Part shown: positions 11,906 through 23,940 of the stretch, piece after piece
How positions within the stretch are numbered: position 1 is the stretch's first letter
Layout of the letters: each line of letters begins with the position of its first letter
The notes under the pieces: model-generated
What the model saw: the letters and a program-made list of their open reading frames with translations, nothing else
Databases searched by the model: none
What the model was told of the DNA's origin: nothing
Origin: Lonicera japonica
Taxonomy: Eukaryota; Streptophyta; Magnoliopsida; Dipsacales; Caprifoliaceae
NCBI GenBank assembly: GCA_021464415.1
Contig: CM038467.1
Coordinates: forward strand, 32,419,248-32,483,247
Direction: 5' to 3'
DNA length: 64,000 bases
Program-made: the position numbers and the translations under genes

Positions 11906-12584
11906 GTTCTTTTATGAAAATTAGTATATTTCAGGAAACTGAGAGACCCATACTGTAGGCAATAGCTAGTGGTACAAAGTTAGTAGCCGATGCCTTCATT
12001 GTTTTGGCAGCGGGGCAGACGTAGGGAAAACCCTAGTATTGTGACTACTCGGGAGGCCACTAACTTAGCCAGCAGCGGTTGCAACCAATGCCATTATTGC
12101 ATTGGCCGCGGGAAGGAACTAGCGGACTATTGAGGTTTAGACTACTTAGGACTCTCGCGATGACACTTAGATCAACCAGCTAGAGGACCCTCCAGTTTAT
12201 AATGAGATCTAGAAAATCCCAAATGATGGCACCGAGATCTAGGACACTCCAAATGAAAACAGCCCTTACGTGGCCATTGTGGAGTTTTGTGATGATATTA
12301 GGGCTCTCCTTTAGCAATTGATCGTGATATGATGGTTCATGAGCGCCAGTGGAACTATTACATTTATATTGGATTAGGTTATAATAACAATTATAGTTCT
12401 GGTTTATAAATTTTAACATTAATTTTCTATGTTTTTAGTTTTTGCACTAAAGTTACAAGGTGCATATTACCTGGGAGGATTTTTTCGGACCAAGATGTAT
12501 CTACCACTTGTAGGATCCTGTATTTATTGTGTTGAAAAATACTTTGTTTTTTTTTGGATGATCCTTATATTACATTTTCTAACG
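11906..12584 (+). other. internal region of chimeric retroelement unit, not recognised
   Basis: This segment is shared with 37,736-38,404 in direct orientation. It is GC-richer at 11,980-12,290 and, read across stops, contains protein-like stretches such as EDPPV and EIPDDG in both copies, which suggests a decayed ORF. I do not recognise a gag or protease motif. It joins the LTR-X sequence upstream to copia RNase H sequence downstream; the reverse transcriptase and integrase expected between are missing in both copies. Confidence 0.45.
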
Positions 12585-13037
12585 TATATACAGATTTAGA
12601 TATGAATATTGTACTGAGGAATGAACAGGGATATGTTATTTTCTTTGTTGGATATTGTAAAGTTTCTTGTTGTAGATTCTTTTTGGATATAAAATTCGGT
12701 GGCCTTGTCCATGACCGAATCCGAATATGTGGCGCCTGATAGTTATTGTACACAAACTTTATACATAAAACAACAACTTGAAAACTTTGGAATAAGTCTA
12801 AGCCACCTACAAATGCTATTAACTTGACTAAGAACCCTATACAACACTCGCGTACCAATAACATAGAGATAATGCATAACTTTATCCGTGATCGATCATG
12901 TGCAAAAAAGCGATGTTGATATTGAATTTGTTAGCATCGAATCGCAACTTGAGGACATTTATATAAAACCACTACCCGATGATCGATTTTGCATAATTAG
13001 ACGTGAACATGCAATGACTAGAGCATGTGATATCTAG
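12585..13037 (+). pseudogene. Ty1/copia RNase H C-terminal remnant (copy 1)
   Basis: The frame resembles the RNase H end of plant copia Pol polyproteins. It has a degenerate tract matching the usual GY..FLG..LVSW region, then VALSMTESEYVA, TLYIKQQLE.FG and, after a frameshift, KNPIQHSRTNNIEI, FIRD and the C-terminal KPLPDDRF motif, ending with a TAG at 13,035-13,037. KPLP-type ends and the downstream layout point to the SIRE/Maximus lineage. At least two frameshifts and a lost catalytic context make it non-functional. The same remnant with the same upstream deletion occurs at 38,405-38,844. Confidence 0.8.
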
Positions 13038-13845
13038 CTTTGTTCCCAAGCGTTCAATATTGAAGATTAATTTTTGATTAATTTTAAGTATAAATTCTAC
13101 ACACTTTCAATGCTCATTTTATATATTAAGTGATCCAAACCCTCTTGCATTATGTTTACATGTTATTGTGAAGATCAACAAATGTTTTACAGCATTAGCT
13201 ATCAAAAAACATTGGGGCCAAAAGCTATCAAAAATGGTCAGAAATGAGGTAGTGTAGTCGACTACACTAACGAACATGTAGTCAACTACATGGCAGGGTT
13301 GACTTATTAGTTGGATATATGCTGAGTAACTCATGGGAGTTACCATCTTATACCAAATTTTCTTCATTCTCTTCATCTCCTAAATCACAAAAGCCACAAA
13401 AATCCTTTCCTCCATAACCTAAAACTCCACAAAAAAAATTGAATGTTCCCCAAAATCTTTGTGCATAAAGGTTTTTCATCATCCATTCAAATCAAAACCC
13501 ATTAAATATTATCTAAATCTACCAATCATCCATATATTATCACCCTCTTCACACCACGATACCCTAGACCCAAAATTCGGAAATACACAGATATCCTAAA
13601 AATTTTTCATAAATTTCTTCACAAAATCAACCTTCTCTACCTTACTAGCCACCTTAACTCATATATATCATACCCAAAGTACCCTATTTTGAATTTTCAA
13701 CCAAAAATCCTTTTCTCCACAAAACCATAGCCTACATTTCAAGAACACAAATGGCCTCAAGTTCAAGACGATCCATAAGATGGCATATACGTGAATCAGA
13801 CTTTACCTCATAACAGCAAGCACCATCTCTCTTAATGCCACTTTA
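13038..13845 (+). mobile_element. SIRE-like post-pol region with start of env-position ORF
   Basis: The region is non-coding up to about 13,750 and includes the palindromes GTAGTCGACTAC and GTAGTCAACTAC at about 13,255-13,291. A start at 13,751 (MASSSRRSIRWHIRE) opens a short frame broken by a stop within 20 codons. In SIRE/Maximus elements a further ORF follows pol at this place. The counterpart at 38,845-39,612 lost about 30 bp across this start but keeps much more of the downstream ORF. Homology between the two copies ends at about 13,845. Confidence 0.6.
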
Positions 13846-13859
13846 TATGACATGACGGT

Positions 13860-14039
13860 TTGTTAGTGAAATGAACTCCACATGCCAAAATTTTATATAA
13901 AGAAATTTTACTCGGATCGTATTTTATTTAAGAAAAAGTTTTTGACAGTAGTGTTTTTATGTATTTAAATCTTCCGATGCGTCCGTGATTAACTAGGTCC
14001 CGGAGGTGAAAATTTTATTACGAGATTCGGGGCGTTACA
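13860..14039 (+). mobile_element. 3' end fragment of a Ty3/gypsy LTR
   Basis: The sequence CCGTGATTAACTAGGTCCCG, then a GGTGAAAA block and an ending GATTCGGGGCGTTACA, closely parallels the end of the solo LTR at 57,125-59,299 (GATTAACAGGGTCCCG ... ATTCGGAACGTCACA). The final CA is consistent with an LTR end at 14,039. Only this terminal fragment is present. Confidence 0.6.
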
Positions 14040-14230
14040 TAAGTTCTCTAATTCAAGGTTCTAATTATGCTTAACCAAATGAATTTTAGCCTATTAGATG
14101 CAATTTCAACTTAAAATCCCAAGCTAGTGAACTATATATTAAGAGCTAGAAAAATACTAAATGCATGCAAATTCTGAATTTTTAATAAATCAAAATATAC
14201 GCTTTGATTTTTGAAAACAAAATGCATTTT
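14040..14230. repeat. dispersed repeat, copy 1 of 3
   Basis: The blocks GCTTAACCAAATGAATTTTA, TTAAAATCCCAAGCTAGTG and ATGCATGCAAATTC recur at 29,330-29,475 in the same orientation and at 50,885-51,050 reversed. It is non-coding and of unknown class. The last two copies fall at corresponding positions of the large inverted duplication; this copy is independent. Confidence 0.75.
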
Positions 14231-15494
14231 AAACTCATTTTTTAGGGTTTGTTTGGCCATATATTGATATAAAAAGCTTGTAAATGCTTGATATTTGATA
14301 TCCAAATACCCTAAACGTTGTTTTTCATCATATTAATCTTGAATTGCATTTTTTTTGAGAATCGATTCTTCGCTCTAGAATGCATTTTGCACTGTGTAAT
14401 CGACTCCACTTATGGGATTCATTCTGCATGGAGGAATTGATTTTCTTTTGGTTGAGACTTATATTTTTCTCCATTTAGTTATTTCCTTCGATTCTTACTT
14501 AAATCTTCATTTGGCCTTATCAATCTTCAATTCCTTTAAGTTCTAGACTTCTTCTTGAGCTTTCCTATTATGGAATGACCATTTTGCCTTTCATTTGACT
14601 TTCGATGTTTTGTGTTTCACTTATACACTGAACTCTTAAAGAGCTTCAAATCACCTAGTGGAACAATGAACAATTTGATACCTTAACTTTTTCTTTATGG
14701 TGAACAATTTGATACTGAGATATCATATTACCAATTGGGTTTTGAGAATTTTAGTTCATATTTTTTAGTATCTCAAATTAGTTATACTAGGCAAAGGCCA
14801 CTCCTTGTTTACTATTTCAATCATACATAACCACCAAAAAAATGCGGTTACGCTATGCTGCGCATAGGCTTCTATGATATCTTAATTACGAAGATCTCCC
14901 ATAAATTATTGCTTATTTTAATTTTTTGTTATGGTGGATGGATTCCTGCAGTACAATAATTTTAAAGTCTTATGAGGACAGTTGTAATTTGCTTATCATT
15001 CTTTCAAGTTCCCAGATGAAGAATTAATAACCTAACAGGTTCTTGATGTAAAAGCTTCCAATCTATAAGTGGAAATGGTTCTACCTTTAAGCTTCTTGGT
15101 TCCAATTCCGATCATAGGCTTGAAGGAGGACATAGTGGAGATGGGTTAGACGAACTTCAACTACAAAAGCCGAAAAATGAACCCTAAGAAACAACATTAA
15201 ACAAGACATATTGGATACTGCAGTTTCTTCAAGCACAAAGCTGGTAGATATTATACATATATCAGATACTAGAAAATATGAAATAATTCAATATTGTAAT
15301 GTTCAATAAAAGATAACTGAAAGCAAAGACTTGCTCAAGCTCATTACGATTATTGTTTTCTATATTAAGGCTGCTGGATTTAGCAAAGAGAATGAACGGA
15401 TTAATGAAATGGCGCTGCAGGATCTTCTAGGGGGAACATAACACATTCCAGATTCTAATAAATCCTGAACGGTATATAGCAAATTAATCCGCAT
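14231..15494. other. AT-rich intergenic stretch, no gene recognised
   Basis: A short inverted pair (TTTGGCCATATATTGATAT and TTTGATATCCAAA) lies at about 14,253-14,318. Otherwise I see no domain-bearing reading frame, no terminal repeats and no strong similarity to other parts of the window until the LTR-X fragment at 15,495. Confidence 0.5.
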
Positions 15495-15795
15495 GGTGGA
15501 ACCATACTACGAAAGGTGTGCTAAACAAGTGAAGAGGGTGGAGTAATCCCTGGAAGCCTCCAAAATATCAAGATATTTATACTTAAGGGAATAATCTAGA
15601 ATTGTATGAAATTGTATAGATTTATAGATAATCTTAGAATATTCTGTAGCATTGATCCATACCGTCGATTAGATTAGATCTCTACCATCCATTGAGGAGG
15701 TGGAAACCTATAAATAGTTAGGACCTCTCATTTGTAAATCATCGAAGAGTTATAAGGCATTCTGAAGCATAATCAAAAAAGCTTTCATATATTTC
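15495..15795 (+). mobile_element. LTR-X copy 2, 3' fragment
   Basis: This begins within the LTR (GGTGGAACCATACTACGAAAG), lacks the first 60-70 bp of the family and carries a deletion relative to copy 1. It retains the TATA box at 15,709-15,716 and the CCTATAAATAGTTAGG context. The sequence stops matching the family shortly after the poly(A) region. No target duplication was found. It is probably an old truncated solo LTR. Confidence 0.65.
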
Positions 15796-16678
15796 TCTTT
15801 TTCTTGGGGATCTATAAATTGAGAATAATCTAAATAAGACGTGAAGCAAATGACAGAACTTGCCTAACTCAAATAGTCCCTCCCCTATACACCAGTTCTA
15901 TTTGTCCAGCAAGTAGAAACCTATGCTAGGCAGTTACACACAATCACTTTTAGGATATTGGTGCATATCTATTACTTTTTAACTTCAAAAATTTGGGGTT
16001 TGGATTCCTGGTCATTTCTTGACTGAGTTATGGTATCTTTTGTCATTATCACAAGTTTTTTCATGATAAAGAACAACGTGGCATAATTACGTAATGACCC
16101 ATACCCTACATTATTAGTGTATTGGAGACGTCTTGAGTATATATGTTGGTTTATGAACTCAATTACCCAAATACTAACTTTAACTAGCACATTTGCATGC
16201 AAACTTACAACTGGTATATAAGAATAAACTCAGGGTGTGGGTTCCGTATTACGACTTTCAACAATGCTATCAATATATCACAAGTTGGCAATCTTCGATT
16301 TTAGACTCCACCCGTCTTATCAATATATGCTAATTGTATAACAATGGACATTTGAAATTCCCTTTTAATATCTAGTTGTATAACAATGGGTGTTAATATT
16401 CAATAATTAATACGTAATAATACTTAATAATGACACAAAATTTGCTAGTTCCAGGAGCATGCTACTTGTTTAGCAAATATCAAGCATTATTTCCATTATT
16501 TAGCTCTAAAATATGAAGAAGACCGGTCCATAGAAATGTGTCTTCACAAGACCTCCCCAAGTAGGCAAGTAAGGCTTCCTCCCCTCTTACACCACCTTCC
16601 CCCCTCTTTAATAGGAAAGGAAATTTTATTAATCAAAAAGTTGGGTGATCTAATAGAACAAGATGTCCTCAAAAGAAA
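15796..16678. other. intergenic stretch, nothing recognised
   Basis: No long reading frame with a known domain, no terminal inverted repeats and no match to other segments were seen. Confidence 0.45.
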
Positions 16679-16932
16679 GGATAAAACACCAAAAAGTACA
16701 ATGAACTTTACACTTTTTTACAAAATGGGTAACAAATTTTGTTTTCCAACAATTTTGACGACAAACTTCTAATTTCTTTACAAAATGGGTAAGCATGACA
16801 CCAATCTGTACAATGACGTATTACCTAAAATATAAACAAATTTAAAGTTCTTTGTCAAAACTGTTGAAAAACAATTATGTTACCCATTTTGTAAAAAAGT
16901 GTAAAGTTTGTTCTCCTTTTTGGTCTTATACC
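16679..16932. mobile_element. Mutator-like MITE with 10-bp target duplication
   Basis: Terminal inverted repeats pair ACTTTACACTTTTTTACAAA (from about 16,704) with its complement ending near 16,906, extending outward through ACCAAAAAG and GGATAAAACACC/GGTCTTATACC. The element is flanked by identical TCAAAAGAAA at 16,669-16,678 and 16,933-16,942. Target duplications of 9-11 bp are typical of Mutator-like elements. The interior holds a third copy of TTTACAAAATGGGTAA. It has no coding capacity. It lies about 0.9 kb upstream of the decayed MULE transposase, but its ends could not be matched to that element. Confidence 0.8.
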
Positions 16933-17469
16933 TCAAAAGAAATAAAATATGAAAAAAGAGAAGAAGAAAATACATTGCAGTGCGTTAATAACATGGAAAT
17001 AGTGATCAATATTATAACGCTACATAACACCTATATGAGAGTGAACATGCTACAAAACACTAATAGTTTGATGCTTGCCCCCATATTATGTCTTATATGC
17101 TCCTAAAGAAATAAAAATCTTGATGGTTTCTGGAATAAACCAACAGTTCCAATCATTTGAGAAGCGTTGACCAAAGACACCAGGCCACGAAAGAATTAAG
17201 GAAGAAATAAGAATATATTAATTCAAAATTTGCAACTTATGCAAATATTTGAAGGTTAATACCCTATCTAATACATACATAATGTCCCATATTTTGATTC
17301 GCATTTTGAATTTGATGAAACTGGGTTGGATAATGCCTCTTTAAATGACCCCACATGTAATAGTCACCTGTTTTAAAAAGAAACAAATATGTCATTTTTT
17401 TTGTTTATGTTTAAAATAACATGCATATGCCCTTTATTGATGTAGCTTCAATTTCAAATAAAGATGATA

Positions 17470-19600
17470 TAGAAAAGAATGAATCATAGGAGCAAGAGAT
17501 AAGGGTAACAAATTAATTTGAAAGAGCATGAAGTAGAAAAAAAAGATGTCCTGTAAATTTAGGAGAGATTGAAGATAACATTGATAATTTATGTGACCAT
17601 TCATCAGAAGATAGTGATGAAGATCCAGAATATGTTCAATCAAAAGACGATGAAATGATACTATCCAACCATAGCTTGAACCTAAAGATATTGGCCAAGA
17701 TGAAGAAGAGTTCTTACCTCAATTCAAGAAATTCTCTGAACATTCATTTTATTGTACTTATGTTCCAAAGAGTATTAGTGTGCCTGTAAACTTTGTTAAT
17801 GAACTAACATCGGTGCTAGGATAGGAATGGGAGACTGTAGATTTTTGTAGGTTGTATCTAAGAAACTATGGGATCAAGAAAAAGTTTGAGATATGGTTTC
17901 AAAAAAATAATGTGGATAAGCTTATTTGTAGGTGTAGGGTTAAAGCATACCCACAAAGATGTTTTGTTATAAGGCTTAATAATGGATACACAATGGTTTG
18001 TAGACGATTAAATGAATAACACACTTGCATGAATGATGGAAATAATCATAACTCAATGGCCAATGAGAAATGGATTGCAAAAATGATATAAGAAGACATA
18101 AAGATGCATCACACAAGCTTTATTGTAAGGGATATTATGAATTATGTGGTATAGATAGATAGTGAGCATAAACTATTTGAAGGCCTTTCAAGCTAAAGGC
18201 TTAGCACTAGAGAATGTCCATGGAAATTATAAGGCAAGTAACATGAGGGTGCTAGAACTGTGCAGACATACTGAACAGTTTAATCCTGGTAGTTTGGTTA
18301 AGTAGGAAGCATATCTTGATACACACAAGTTCAAGTACTTATGTGTATCTTTCAAAGCAAGCTTGGAAGGTTAGAAAAAAGGTTGTAGGCCTATTGTAGG
18401 ACTAGATGAATGCTTCTTGAAGGAGAAAAAGATTGGAGTTTTCTTAGCAGCCATTAGTATGGATGCCAATAATGGAATGTTTTCATTAGCAATTTCCATG
18501 TGCAAGAAAACAGATGGAGAAAATTGGAATAAATTCTTAGAACTACTAGCCCCTGAATTGGGAAAGCACCCACTTCCCCTAACAGTGACCTTGCTTGGGC
18601 TATTGCTTATGCATACAAAGTTGTTGACTTCAATAGATATCTAAATTATTTAAAAACTATAGCTCTTGGTAGAAAATAGCACTCGATGAACATTGGTGCT
18701 AGGCTATGGGCTAAGTCACACTTTAATAATATTTGCAAGATTGACCACTTAACAAACAATTTCATCGAGAGCTTAAATAATTTTATTTTATCAATAAAAG
18801 ACAAGCATGTATGCTCAATGGTGACTAGAATTTCATTTATGTTGATGAAAATCATGTATGATAGGAAGAGCGATAGCAACACTTGGGGATGAAAATGGTG
18901 TGGTACCAAGAATACATAAAATACTGGCTGCTTATAAAGAAAAGGAAAATGACTACATCATTAAGCTTTCAAGAGATGGGACTTGTTGTGTTAGAAAGTT
19001 TACTAGCGAACATTTGATAGTAAACATTACTAAGCATGAATATGGATGTGGTAAAGGACAGGTCACTTGTATACCATGTATACATGCAGTCCACTTGCTT
19101 AGTCACAACAGGTTTCCATTAGTGTAGTAAGTATATTACTATTTCATACTGTTCAGGTACTTTATAATATTGAATTATGAACTACCTTATGAATTGTTTT
19201 CTTTACTGCAATTTACTAGGTATTGTAGTCCATACTTAAAAATGAAGGCTTAAGTGTCAACTTATGATGAAAATACCAAACATACCCTACACAAGAATGA
19301 TTGGTTTCAGGTACTACAGTCCATCTTGCCTATTATTTAATAACTCAGCGTATATGAATTCCTTTTATATTTATAAAAATAAATAAACAATTAATAATTT
19401 AGCACAATAATGTTGTGCTCTCACCTATAATAACTAGGCATGGAGACCAAAGCATAATAGAATTAAAGGTCATGATGAAAAAGATAAGGATAATTTTGAA
19501 AAAAGAAATCAAAAGAGGTGTGACAAATGTCTAAGCTATGGACACAATGTTAGAACTTGCCAAGGTGGATCTTTTACTAGCAAAAGAAGATGAGGGCAGC
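17470..19600 (+). pseudogene. MuDR-type MULE transposase, decayed (MULE 1)
   Basis: Read across stops and frameshifts, the order matches plant MuDR/mudrA transposases. An acidic N-terminal part (17,580-17,700) is followed by the DNA-binding MuDR domain (about 17,835-18,010: LYLRNYGIKKKFEIWF, then RCRVKAYP). The start of the DDE/RNase H-like core (18,384-18,560) has CRPIVGLDECFLK, in which Asp at about 18,405 is the expected first catalytic acid, and AISMDANNGMF. Then come the NNFIES and LNNFILSIKDKH helices (about 18,750-18,810), a SWIM zinc finger (about 19,039-19,098, QVTCIPCIHAVH) and a CCHC zinc knuckle (19,519-19,560, CDKCLSYGHNVRTC). The stretch normally holding the second Asp and its C2H2 region is missing at about 18,570-18,600, so the enzyme would be dead even without the stops. 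Confidence 0.85.
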
Positions 19601-19987
19601 TCGAGGAGGGACAAGGGCAATTAGGGGTAGGACTATAAGGAGTGCCACTCAAATGCCAATGCAGAGGAGTGTTTTGACAATTCCCCTTCCACCACAACCA
19701 CATCCAACTATTGCCAATTCCAAAGCTCCTTTCAAAGAAAATGATGTACTTTCAATTGCCATCTATGCTATATTTCTCTTAAGCATGTAGACTGATTTTT
19801 TTGAACTTAAAGTATAACTCTGTTGCTTTCTCTTTTTTACTAAGTAAGCGTGTAAACTATTTTTTGTGCCTACTTAGATCTTTAGTAAGTATTGTAAATA
19901 TGGATGTTTATATGATAATTGAAATATATATGTTTAAGGCATAATTCTCATTGCACCAAATTAGCATTAAATTGAAATTTCATTACA

Positions 19988-20453
19988 TTACATTAATGAC
20001 AAGTTTTGGCTCATTAGTTCAATTACATTATTCACCTGTCCTTCATATGTAACTTTCCTCCCATTTTCTTCCATTGCCACCTTCACATTTGTATTTTTAC
20101 TTGAACCTTGTGTGTTGTTTGATGATGCTTCACTTACTTCCTCTTTTGGTTGAGGTGCATCAACCCATTTGAATGCCTTACATTTTGGTTGGCCTTTGCA
20201 TTTGAAAAACCAACATCCATAATTATTCTGTTGAGATGACCAAAACAAGGACATCTTATGTGGACAATAACCTACATATGCTATGCTTTTCAAATGGCAA
20301 TATTTAGCCCAATGACATTTTTCACCACAGTGGAAACACTGAAACATTTATATAATGGACATGTTAAGTTGTGTTGTAGTATGCTTATAAAAGAAACAAA
20401 ACTTGAATTCATACCTTGGATTTGGCAGGCAAGCTCTCACCACTCCCACGCAT
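19988..20453 (-). CDS. small protein with CCHC zinc knuckle and degenerate GRF zinc finger
   Basis: A two-exon model fits well. Exon 1 is 20,453-20,415 (13 codons from an ATG). A 76-nt intron with GT...AG ends follows (20,414-20,339). Exon 2 is 20,338-19,988 with a stop, giving about 129 residues. Exon 2 opens with a knuckle, CFHCGEKCHWAKYC (C-x2-C-x4-H-x4-C, residues about 14-27). It continues with a GRF-type finger in which YGCWFFKC and CKAFKWVD match the C-terminal half, while the second metal ligand appears as His in CPHK. A polar, low-complexity tail follows. It is convergent with MULE 1 and ends 388 bp after the transposase remnant, like the mudrA/mudrB layout. GRF fingers bind nucleic acid in known proteins; the role here is inferred. 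It is the least damaged gene in the window, but it may still be dead. Confidence 0.6.
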
Positions 20454-20759
20454 TCTTCTTGCTATGTTTTAGTCAAGTTTGTAATTGTTTTGCTGTTGTG
20501 TTGCTCTATTTTGTTGTTGCTTTTATAATGGGGCACTTGTTGTTTTTGATGTCCAATGACTAGTTTAATTAATGGTGAGTAATTGGGGGTGCAATTGCAA
20601 TCTCCGCCGTTGGAGTGAAAGCAAGGGTAAAAGGGTCGGTTCATTAATTAATTAACAGAGGTGGATGGAAGCTACAAACAATGGGGTGAAATGTCCAAGG
20701 TTTTAAAATATGGGGTGGTAAATCAAATATGGAGTCTAAATGTGGGGTGCAGTCTCAAA

Positions 20760-21197
20760 ATTTCCCTTTAAAAATCGAAAGACCAATACGGTCTTTTGTT
20801 TGATTGAACCACCTTACACCTCTCTCTCTCTCTCTCTGTGTCTGTCTTTAAGCTTTCCTTCGCATTTTGCCCACTGTATCTCTGATCTCTTTTTTCGCTA
20901 GGATCATTTATATTATCTCTCTATATTTTCTATCACTAAGGGGTGTATTCGATTCAGATTTAAAAAAATTGTGATTGATTTTTTCATAATCTATACATTT
21001 TGCTAAATTCATAGATTATTTTAATTCCATATAGAGTATGACAGATTTTAATCCATGGATTATTTAAACTTTCTGTAAATTTTAATAAGTACATGGACTC
21101 TCCTCATAAAAAATAAAAAAGAAAATAACCAAAAAATGAATAATAAAATAAAATAATTATGACTTTAAAGTAACACATTATCAAAAATATAAAGACA
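20760..21197. repeat. repeat shared, inverted, with 46,535-46,985
   Basis: The blocks GTGATTGATTTTTTCATAAT, CCATGGATTATTTAAA and TCAAAAATATAAAGACAA recur in reverse complement at 46,535-46,985. A CT-rich tract (about 20,820-20,838) is matched by a GA tract there. One edge, GGGGTGTATTCGATTCAGAT (20,940), looks like a MITE terminus, but no second end was found. The pair is not collinear with the large inverted duplication and is probably two independent insertions. Confidence 0.7.
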
Positions 21198-21699
21198 ATA
21201 AAATAAATTATAAAAATGTGTGCGTTCTTGAAGTTTCTTACTTTTTCTACCTTGCCACTAACTATTTATATTGATTTTGTTCTTTTTCTTACTTTTTGTG
21301 CCTTGCTACTAACAATTTCAAGGGAAGGAACACATTATTTTTAAAAATATTTTACTACTTTATAAAGATCGTCTACTTCGTTATTAATAATTTTGACAAC
21401 AAGCAATATAACCTTTAGTTATATCTAGGTTATTATTTAAAAAGAGCAAGATTTGATATTTGTATAGAATATAATCTTACAAATTTATAAAACGCTCGGG
21501 TATATTGATCTATTGCCCCCATTATTATTAATGATGAAAAAAAAAATATTGACACCAGAATTTAAGACTTCTTTATTATTAAAAATACCATTAACCATTG
21601 AATTGCCTCTCTCTTCTAGCTTTTTATGCTAACTGTCTTCTCATTTTTATCTATTTTATTTTCCCCTCTCTTGTAACCGTTCCCTAATTCCTTTCCTTT

Positions 21700-22340
21700 C
21701 TCTATGTAAGAATCTTATTTCTTGTGTCCCTCATGCTATGTTCGGGAGTTTTAATTTGAATAGAAAATGAGAGAAAATATATCTTTTTTCTCATTTGGGA
21801 GTTTTTTGAGGAAAGAATAGGAAAGAAAGGGAGAGAAAATTAATTAAAACTTTCTCTCCAAATTGAACAAAATGGCAGAGAAGAGAAAATTTTATTAACA
21901 AAAATATGCTGCATTGACTATTTTACCCTTAAATTACTTACTAAGTTTTTACAAGATGAAAATAACTTAACAAAAATAAAATTATCTTCCTTCTTAAACT
22001 TAAAAAATGATAGAAAATAATATATTTTCCATTGTCACCCATTCTCTTCTCTTTGATTAACATAGAGTTAAGGAGCTACTGAATTCATAGGAGGAGACAC
22101 CTACGTGGCATAAGTGCTACGAGACTAATAAATAAGTTGATAGTAAAATTCAAAGTGATATGAATTCGTTTATCATCTATGTAAGAATCTTATATATAGT
22201 TTTAATAATATATATATCTTTTTTCTCATTTGTAAATTTTTAAAACATCATTTCATAAAATTTTATTAAATTACTTACTAAGTTTTTACAAGATGACTTA
22301 ACAAAAATAAAATTATCTTATCCACACCCATTATTAACAC
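21700..22340. mobile_element. MITE with partial tandem duplication
   Basis: The intact counterpart is 59,366-59,735, which has inverted ends CTATGTTTGGGAGTTT. In this arm one end reads CTATGTTCGGGAGTTT at 21,737 and the other is deleted around 22,065. The following 250 bp (about 22,080-22,340) repeat the blocks CTATGTAAGAATCTTAT, CTTTTTTCTCATTTG and TTACTAAGTTTTTACAAGAT and are missing in the right arm, so they arose as a local duplication in this arm. Confidence 0.6.
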
Positions 22341-22389
22341 ATGAACAGCCCTACGGGTAAGAAGATATAAAATGATAGTAAAATTAAAG

Positions 22390-22394
22390 TATAT
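22390..22394. other. empty insertion site of the 57,125-59,299 solo LTR
   Basis: The sequence around 22,381-22,406 (AAATTAAAG-TATAT-GTTCTTTATTC) is the uninterrupted form of the two flanks of the solo LTR in the right arm. TATAT is the complement of the ATATA target duplication seen there. Confidence 0.85.
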
Positions 22395-23169
22395 GTTCTT
22401 TATTCTTTCATATATATATATATATATATATTTGTAAATTTTTTCATCATTTCATAAAAATATATTAATTTTTTACAATTTTTTATCACATTATTAAACA
22501 GAGCGTGCATGATCATGACGAGAACTACAAGTATCTTTGCCACACAGACGATTAATTTCTCCTTTATTTAGGGTGAGATTATAAACATCCAATTGAAACT
22601 ACACTTTCTTGCCATCATCACTCTTTGTCTCTCTATTTGTCTCCCCCTTAATTATATTTTCCATCGCTTTTAACAGTGAATACCAAAAATTGAAGAAGCA
22701 AACCAAAACTTTAACGGCGTTATAAATCAGATTGGAGCTTATAAACATTTATTGAGTTGCTTAATTATATATATGTCATGTACAAAAATTTGGAATATTT
22801 TGAATATAAAAGAATAATAAAGGATAATACATAAATGGTGCTTATAATAAAGAACAATCATTAGAATTCAATAGTTTGTAGGATAACTTTTTCATTAAGG
22901 ACACAATATTAATTATTTTATTATTTTAATTAATTAAGTTGAATTGCAATACTACCATTCTTAAAGATAAATAATACAAGAAAATAAATATATAATTAAA
23001 TGTGGAATTAAATCAATAAAAATAAATCCAAACACATATCACAAGAAATCAAACAAGAAGATAAACACAATAATTATTCAAAAAAATCAAAGGAAGAAAC
23101 TGTCGTAAACTAACCAAACATAATATGAGACCGACGTTGCAAATATGTCTGAACCACAATTCTCCCATA

Positions 23170-23330
23170 ATAACAAGCAGACATATTAAGCTACATCTTT
23201 TCAATTTTTTGTTAGACATATTAATTAAGTTACATATTTTCAATTTTTTTCAGACATATTAAGTTACATTTTTTTTCAATTTTCTATTAAACATATTAAG
23301 TTACATATTTTCAATTTTCTAGGAGACATG
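23170..23330. repeat. minisatellite of about 36 bp, 4-5 units (left arm)
   Basis: Units built around TTTTCAATTTT and ACATATTAAGTTACAT repeat in tandem. The inverted counterpart, with about five units, lies at 56,160-56,330, so the array predates the large duplication. Confidence 0.75.
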
Positions 23331-23829
23331 ATATAAAATATAAATTTTCTATATGTCTTTGACTTAACTTTGCCATCTTTCAATATAATATTTTATTTCT
23401 TTAATAACCTTTACAATCTTGTCAAAGTAGGATGGGTTGAATTTTTCCAATAAAAAAACCCTATCCCAAATCATATTTTAGTCCAGATTATAAATACGTA
23501 AACCATGTTTAATTTTGGAAAAATATGCAAACCTCTCTTAATTTTTTTTAAAAGGATCTCCCTACTGGAAGAAAAAATCAATTATAAAGCTAATAATATA
23601 TTAATTTCAAATATTCTCATTACTAAGAGTGTAGGTGTATCTTTACATATAATTTTATGATTTAATTTTTAGATTTTTTTTAAATAGAAGTTCATAAAGA
23701 AGCATATGCAATGGTAAAATTTTCTCACATTTCTGTTCTCAATAGTTTATTGAAAATGAGAGGTTTAAAAGTAAGTATTAAATCAACAATATGAGGATTT
23801 TTTAAAAAAGAAGACATTGGCCCCTTTTA

Positions 23830-23940
23830 GAACATGTCCTTGTCCGTGTCCTGGGTTGCGCTAAAGTTGCCAACAAAGCTGTGATTTCAGTGGGAATGTT
23901 TGTGGGTGTAGTAGGTTTGATGGGAGTATATTTTTAAGTT
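23830..23940 (+). pseudogene. possible captured exon with C-terminal membrane segment
   Basis: A frame ending in TAA at about 23,936 includes KVANKA followed by VGMFVGVVGLMGVYF, a run of hydrophobic residues long enough for one membrane span. The inverted copy at about 55,565-55,690 keeps the same frame, the same terminal 15 residues and the same stop. I do not recognise the protein. No start, promoter or partner exon is clear. It could be chance similarity maintained because the arms are alike at DNA level. Confidence 0.3.

Noticed and set aside
23049..23243. 64-codon frame similar to a frame at 56,291-56,479
   Set aside because: The similarity follows from the DNA-level inverted duplication; the frames are on opposite strands as expected, with no domain and with the minisatellite in the N-terminal part.
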